From positions 1-10,790 of the forward strand of contig JBGZHY010000125.1 of NCBI GenBank assembly GCA_041848045.1: 10,790 bases of DNA. The letters are read 5' to 3'. This DNA is from CAKAHY01 sp041848045 (GTDB lineage Bacteria > Bacillota > Clostridia > Lachnospirales > Lachnospiraceae). Under the pieces are notes generated by a model. The model did not search any database. It saw nothing but the letters and a program-made list of their open reading frames with translations, and had not been told where the DNA came from. Position numbers and translations under genes: made by a program. Shown piece by piece: positions 6,759-10,790 of the stretch; position 1 is the first letter of the stretch, and each line of letters opens with the position of its first letter.

Positions 6759-6770
6759 ACGTTTGTTATA
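6751..6770. promoter_or_regulatory. Probable LacI-family operator
   Basis: The perfect 10-base palindrome CAAACGTTTG (6756-6765) with a central CG has the layout of LacI/CcpA-family operators. With flanks it forms a 20-base imperfect palindrome (TAT...ATA outer match). It overlaps the -35 box, so a bound repressor would block polymerase. The operon's own LacI-family protein is the natural candidate; CcpA-like catabolite control is an alternative. The adjoining stretch 6771-6949 is AT-rich and I see no gene or clear terminator in it. Confidence 0.68.
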
Positions 6771-6949
6771 TGTGCTTTTCTACTTATCCAAGCTTTTTCT
6801 TGTGATTTATCCCTTTATTTTATGCATATCGCACAAGGAATTTCAATTTCTAAAAAATCTCTTTCAATCTTTGTTAGTTATATACAGTTTTGGCACTTTT
6901 TATCCGGGGAAAACATCGCAACCGTTGGTTATATTTAACAACAACAGGC

Positions 6950-7873
6950 TCAGCTCCTCTTCATCCGTCTTTCCATAAACTCTTCATGTATAGGATATCC
7001 GCCGGTATGCACGAATAAAACCTTGCCCTTTATCCGCCCCTTATCCATCTCCCTGAGCAATCCGTAAAATGCCCTGCCGGTATAAATCGGATCCAGGAAA
7101 AAATCATATTTCTCCGCCATCTCCGCAATCAATGCCTCCTGAGCGGCAGCGGCTTCTTCGATATAATCCGGTAAAATGAAATTTTGCTTTTCTTCGTCTT
7201 TTAAGGTGATTTCTCTGGCAATGGATATGCCCACCAAAGAGGTACGGGCATGCAAGGCGTCTTTTCCTGCCGCAAGCCCCTCAAAACTCAAGCCCGTCCC
7301 GTAGCACAGACAAATGCAGTCGAAATCATCCCGCTTTTTAATCTCGCCATAAACGGCGGCATAAACACCTCTTAGCAAGCTATGGTTGCCCTTGCCGCTG
7401 CTGTCCCCATATACATAATAGGGCTTTTTCCCCGCCCTGCGCAAATCTGTCAACAGCTCTTCCACCCTCTGCTTCACCTCCTGCTTAAGGCAAAATATCC
7501 GCTTTCCTCCTGCCGCATCCGCAAGAGCCTCATTTTTGTGTTTTCTTCTGCCGGGCAGCAAAGCAGCGGCGTATTCCTCTTCCGTAAAGGAAGTGATGAG
7601 ATACAAATCTATCCGAAAGTCCTTCGCCAAATCGGCTATAATACGATTAAAATTGGAATCCAGAGAGCCGTAGCCTATCAGACAATCATAGCCTCCCGCA
7701 TAAAAATCCTGCAAAATTGCCAGACTCATGCGCAGCTTATTCCCCCCGTAAGAATAGGGCAGCTTATCTTCCCGCAGGGTATACAGGGAATTTTTGCCGT
7801 AGTCCATAAGATATTCAATGCGCGGGGACAGATCCATTCCCTTTATCCACTCTGTCCATTTTTCCTTCGACAT
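6950..7873 (-). CDS. PLP-dependent enzyme, D-cysteine desulfhydrase / ACC deaminase family
   Basis: A fold-type II pyridoxal-phosphate enzyme of 307 residues. The PLP-binding Lys is Lys46 in YGGNKLR. Ser73-Asn74 in LDSNFNR match the QSNH-R segment of the family, with Gln and His replaced. GTGLSFEGL (192-200) resembles the phosphate-binding loop. Near the C-terminus, DPIYTGRAFYGLL (Tyr264-Thr265) and HTGG (Thr290) occupy positions where true ACC deaminases carry Glu and Leu (YEGK, HLGG). Thr at both positions is the D-cysteine desulfhydrase-like pattern. I chose the ATG at 7873 with GGGAGG just upstream; the frame extends to a TTG at 7915, which has no ribosome site. It overlaps the glycosyltransferase gene by 31 bases, implying coupled translation. 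Its actual substrate is unknown, and an amino acid or amino-sugar role tied to the glycosyltransferase is possible. Confidence 0.82.
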   Translation of the reverse strand: MSKEKWTEWIKGMDLSPRIEYLMDYGKNSLYTLREDKLPYSYGGNKLRMSLAILQDFYAGGYDCLIGYGSLDSNFNRIIADLAKDFRIDLYLITSFTEEEYAAALLPGRRKHKNEALADAAGGKRIFCLKQEVKQRVEELLTDLRRAGKKPYYVYGDSSGKGNHSLLRGVYAAVYGEIKKRDDFDCICLCYGTGLSFEGLAAGKDALHARTSLVGISIAREITLKDEEKQNFILPDYIEEAAAAQEALIAEMAEKYDFFLDPIYTGRAFYGLLREMDKGRIKGKVLFVHTGGYPIHEEFMERRMKRS

Positions 7874-8847
7874 AATCCTCCCATCTTCCGAAGCCCCGCA
7901 TAAATCGTGGGACAACAGGCCTCCAATCTGGTGAAAAAGCGGGTACGAAAATCCAGTTCCCGATAATAGACCTTATATTCCTTACTAAAAATTTCACTGT
8001 ATTTTTTGGTATTGACATAGGTCAAAAAACGTATCCGGTGAATGGCTTGCGCCACCACCTGTGTAAAGCGATATTCGGAATATTCATCAAAGCGCAGATA
8101 CATATTCTGCATACTGATGAAGTACCTTTCCTGCTTATAGATATAATCCCCCTGCTTTTCCAATACGGACCAGGAGCCCGGATCCCCGATACGGTAGACG
8201 GACATGGGCTCATCCATATAACGGGCATAACCGTGATTGGCCAGAATAAGCTGCAAGGGGATATCCCCGACGGGGCAGCGAAAATAAAAATCCGGCAGCT
8301 CCCTGACAAGGTCTGTGGGAAAAAACAGAGAGGCCGTAGGGTAGGCGGCACTTTTATTGATGATTTCCTCACTGCTGATGTCCCGGCTCTTTCGGTAAGG
8401 TCTTACCATGCCGGCAACAAAAGAGCCGTCCAGACTTTCCGTCCCGGCGCTGTGGAGGCAAAGGCTGCAGTCCTTGTGTGCCTGCATATACTCGAACTGT
8501 TTTTGCAGCTTACCGGCATCCGTCCAGTAATCATCTCCCTCACACAGGGCGATGTATTTGCCCTTCGCCCTTGGAAAATTATAGGTTCCGCTGGGATTGG
8601 TCACACCCTTTTGGTACTGGTTTTCCTGATGGTACAAGGGCTTTATGATATCCGGATAACGCTCTTCATACTCCCTGATGATTTCGGTGCTCCCGTCCGT
8701 GCTGGCATCATCATTGATTAAAATCTCATAGGCAAAGCTTGTCCTTTGCATCAAAAAGCTGTCCAAGGCCTTACGGATATAGGATTTATGGTTGTATACC
8801 AGACAGCAGATACTGACCTGTATGTCCCTGCTTACATTCTCCTTCAT
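7843..8847 (-). CDS. Family 2 glycosyltransferase
   Basis: Transfers a sugar from a nucleotide sugar, probably to a cell-surface glycan or lipid carrier; donor and acceptor are unknown. The GT-A fold is clear in 334 residues: VSICCLVYNHKSYIRKALDS at 11-30, the nucleotide-binding NDDASTDGS at 45-53, and EGDDYW (103-108) with the metal-binding DxD-like acidic pair. CPVGDIPLQL (191-200) is the usual acceptor/base region of this family. There is no signal peptide or clear membrane helix. The C-terminal 100 residues are rich in aromatic and basic residues and may lie on the membrane surface. AAGG lies about six bases before the ATG. The gene stands first in a two-gene unit and overlaps the PLP-enzyme gene by 31 bases. 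Confidence 0.9.
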   Translation of the reverse strand: MKENVSRDIQVSICCLVYNHKSYIRKALDSFLMQRTSFAYEILINDDASTDGSTEIIREYEERYPDIIKPLYHQENQYQKGVTNPSGTYNFPRAKGKYIALCEGDDYWTDAGKLQKQFEYMQAHKDCSLCLHSAGTESLDGSFVAGMVRPYRKSRDISSEEIINKSAAYPTASLFFPTDLVRELPDFYFRCPVGDIPLQLILANHGYARYMDEPMSVYRIGDPGSWSVLEKQGDYIYKQERYFISMQNMYLRFDEYSEYRFTQVVAQAIHRIRFLTYVNTKKYSEIFSKEYKVYYRELDFRTRFFTRLEACCPTIYAGLRKMGGLCRRKNGQSG

Positions 8848-8876
8848 TGCACACCTTCCCTTTGGTATTTTCTCCC

Positions 8877-8882
8877 ATTATA
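8877..8882 (-). promoter_or_regulatory. Possible -10 box of the glycosyltransferase unit
   Basis: A perfect TATAAT on the minus strand lies 29 bases before the glycosyltransferase start and just after the upstream terminator. The region 17 bases further up is TTTTCC, a poor -35, so the promoter is either weak or activator-dependent. Confidence 0.45.
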
Positions 8883-8913
8883 TACCAAAAAGAAAAGATG
8901 GAAAAGCAGGTTT

Positions 8914-8953
8914 AAAACCGCAGCCCCGGCTTACGGCAGGTGACTGCGGTTTT
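8914..8953 (-). terminator. Terminator after the GH3 gene
   Basis: A perfect 10-base stem (8914-8923 with 8944-8953: AAAACCGCAG / CTGCGGTTTT) starts five bases after the GH3 stop. The loop is 20 bases. The stem ends in four T on either strand, so it could act in both directions. The T-run is short, which makes it moderate in strength. Confidence 0.7.
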
Positions 8954-8958
8954 GACCT

Positions 8959-10790
8959 TTAGTTCTTATTTTGTTGTTTCGGCGTTTCCTTTACAAGTAC
9001 CGGCTTCTTTGTATGTTTAAGGTACTTTTTCAGCAGCAGCACTTCCAGGGCAAGCAGGCACAAAATCAGCACAATATTGACGATTAAGTATATTTTTGTC
9101 ATATTGTCCATTTTGCCGCTCGGATCTCCGTCTGCATAAGCGCCGGAATTAACCACGGTGTACAAAATATTCTTGCAGGCGGTGCGCATGGCCTTGACCA
9201 CGCTGGCGCTTAAATTGGTGAACTTATCGGATTCCGCCATGGCAAAGCCCAGCATCAGGTCGTTGCCGTTGCGGATGGATTTATCGCTGATCATATAACC
9301 GTAGGAGCCGTCATAGTCCGTAATAACCATTCCCTTAAATCCCCACTCGTTCCGCAGTACATCCTGCAATAAATCTCCGTTGGCAGAAGCGGGAACCGTT
9401 CCGATGAAATTGAAAGCGGACATCATCGCCTGTCCCTTTCCTTTATAATTTTTCACCGCAAGTTCAAAAGGTTTCAAATAGATTTCCCGCAGTGCCTGTT
9501 CGGAGGTATAGGTCAGGAGGAAGGCATTGCGGTTGGTTTCCTGATCGTTCAAGGCAAAATGCTTTAAGTAGGCATATACCTTGTTCGGAACGGAACCGTT
9601 CATTTCCGCCGCTGCCAGCTTTCCTGCCAAAACGCCGTCTTCAGAGAAATATTCAAAATTTCTTCCCGCAAAAGCGGAGCGATGGGTATTGGCGCCCGGA
9701 GCATACCAGCCGTAGTATTTTACATCTGCAAATTCCGCTGTAATACCTGCGCCGACCTCTGCCAACAAATCGGTATTCCAGGTTTGTGCCATCAATATTT
9801 CGGCAGGATAGGAGGTGCCGTATACCTTGGTGATGAAATTGTTCAGTCCCGCAGGTCCGTCCGCATCCACCGTTGCCACCTTGCCGATGGATTTGATTTC
9901 CGCAGTCTGCCATCCGCCTACATTGATAAGCTGTATCATTTCCTCAATACTCATTTGGCTGATCAGGCTTTCCCAGCGCTCATCTTCGTACTCCGCTCCT
10001 ACCAGATCATACAGGCTCAAGGTCTTTGCTTTCCCCTGCTCCGGCATGGTATCCGCCGGATTATCATATTTTGTGGAGTCATAATCCAGTACGCTTTGCT
10101 GTCTGACCGCCGTCTTCGTGGCTTCGTCCATCACATAAGCGCTGTCGGCAGGCTTTGCCGTTGCTTCTTCGTAATTGGCAAACTTATCCGCACGGGATAA
10201 AAGAGTAAAGCTTCCCCTCGCATAATCTTCAAACTGATTTATCGCCGCAATCTTATCCGTACTGCGGGCATTTTTGCTGTAATCAATGTCCTCTGCCACC
10301 TGAAAGCTTTCCGTATCCAAAACGGTATGAGAGTCGGAACGCAGAGAAAGGGTATATTCTCCCGCTTCCAAAATATAAGCGCCGCCTGCTATCTTTTTGC
10401 CTTCCGCATCATAGGAAGCCATATCCTCCTTCGGAATGTCAAAATGCAGGGTTTGGCTTGCACCCGGCGCCAGCTCATCCGTTTTGGCAAATTCGATGAG
10501 GTTGACGCTTGCCTTTTCAATACCTCCATTGGTATACGGCGGTGTGTAGTACAGCTCCACCACATCTTTGCCCGCAAGCTTTCCGGTATTGCTGACAAGC
10601 ACATCAAAGCTGAGCGACTCACCGCTATCCTTAAAGTTTTCTATTTTTTTGTCAAAGCTCGTATAAGAAAGACCGTAACCGAAAGGATATTGCACATGCT
10701 CCTCATATTTTAAGAAGCCTTCATCCGCAGCAGTTTCATAGAATTTATAGCCTACATAAATACCCTCTGCATAGTTGACAAAGGAAATAA
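8959..10790 (-). CDS. GH3 glycoside hydrolase, permuted domain order, C-terminal membrane anchor (5' end outside window)
   Basis: A beta-glucosidase-like enzyme; 609 residues are visible and the frame is still open at the window edge, so the start lies outside. The first visible residues (ISFVNYAEGIYVGYKFYETA ... VQYPFGYGLSYTSF) are the end of the domain that normally comes second in GH3. A fibronectin-III-like domain follows (about 45-165), then a linker, then the TIM-barrel domain that is normally first (about 275-540). In the barrel are DADGPAGL, KHFALNDQETNR and GMVITDYDG, whose first Asp (about visible residue 491, codon 9316-9318) aligns with the catalytic nucleophile. This swapped order is known for Ruminococcus albus and Butyrivibrio beta-glucosidases. 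A single membrane helix (YLIVNIVLILCLLALEVLLL) and a basic tail close the protein, so the enzyme is probably surface-anchored. The GTG at 10695 is not the start, because conserved GH3 sequence continues upstream of it. Confidence 0.92.
   Translation of the reverse strand, partial: ISFVNYAEGIYVGYKFYETAADEGFLKYEEHVQYPFGYGLSYTSFDKKIENFKDSGESLSFDVLVSNTGKLAGKDVVELYYTPPYTNGGIEKASVNLIEFAKTDELAPGASQTLHFDIPKEDMASYDAEGKKIAGGAYILEAGEYTLSLRSDSHTVLDTESFQVAEDIDYSKNARSTDKIAAINQFEDYARGSFTLLSRADKFANYEEATAKPADSAYVMDEATKTAVRQQSVLDYDSTKYDNPADTMPEQGKAKTLSLYDLVGAEYEDERWESLISQMSIEEMIQLINVGGWQTAEIKSIGKVATVDADGPAGLNNFITKVYGTSYPAEILMAQTWNTDLLAEVGAGITAEFADVKYYGWYAPGANTHRSAFAGRNFEYFSEDGVLAGKLAAAEMNGSVPNKVYAYLKHFALNDQETNRNAFLLTYTSEQALREIYLKPFELAVKNYKGKGQAMMSAFNFIGTVPASANGDLLQDVLRNEWGFKGMVITDYDGSYGYMISDKSIRNGNDLMLGFAMAESDKFTNLSASVVKAMRTACKNILYTVVNSGAYADGDPSGKMDNMTKIYLIVNIVLILCLLALEVLLLKKYLKHTKKPVLVKETPKQQNKN

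Noticed and set aside
6763..6978. Plus-strand open frame of 71 codons in the AT-rich gap
   Set aside because: No ribosome site or known motif, overlaps the operon promoter region and the 3' end of the PLP-enzyme gene; AT-rich hydrophobic translation is expected by chance.
8038..8721. Plus-strand open frame of 227 codons
   Set aside because: Entirely antisense to the glycosyltransferase, which has intact catalytic motifs; the frame shows no family motifs of its own.
9682..10200. Plus-strand open frame of 172 codons
   Set aside because: Lies antisense within the GH3 gene, which is conserved throughout.
10693..10695. GTG as the start of the GH3 gene
   Set aside because: The same frame continues upstream to the window edge with conserved GH3 sequence (EGIYVGYKFYETA), so this is an internal valine.

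Overview
The window looks like chromosomal DNA of a gut-type Firmicute, most likely Lachnospiraceae. This rests on protein resemblance only: a BspA-type leucine-rich-repeat fragment, a mutator-type (IS256 family) transposase remnant, a sugar ABC transporter without its own ATPase, and a GH3 glycosidase with swapped domain order and a C-terminal membrane anchor. Every intact gene reads on the minus strand.

Bases 1-837 are scrambled. A perfect 87-base inverted repeat (1-87 and 751-837) brackets two broken genes. One is a middle fragment of a transposase. The other is the 5' end of a secreted leucine-rich-repeat protein; it stops where it meets the transposase, and at the expected start position it has ATA in place of ATG. 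Each repeat arm carries the same good promoter pointing inward. A perfect 16-base hairpin lies inside the leucine-rich-repeat fragment.

Bases 950-6758 form one fructoside-use operon. In transcription order it has a promoter with an overlapping CAAACGTTTG palindrome, a substrate-binding lipoprotein, a strong intercistronic hairpin, two membrane permeases, a cytoplasmic GH32 beta-fructosidase, a LacI-family regulator and a terminator. The transporter would import a short fructan or sucrose-like sugar intact, the GH32 enzyme would cleave it in the cytoplasm, and the regulator would probably repress the promoter until the sugar appears. No ATPase gene is present, so a shared MsmX-type ATPase encoded elsewhere is expected.

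Bases 6950-8882 hold an overlapping pair: a family 2 glycosyltransferase followed by a PLP-dependent enzyme of the D-cysteine desulfhydrase / ACC deaminase family. Their joint role is unknown.

Bases 8914-10790 hold the 3' part of a permuted, membrane-anchored GH3 glycosidase, which runs off the right edge, and its terminator. I see no tRNA, rRNA, CRISPR array or phage gene. The most unusual items are the inverted-repeat locus, the shortened GH32 enzyme, and the glycosyltransferase/PLP-enzyme pair.
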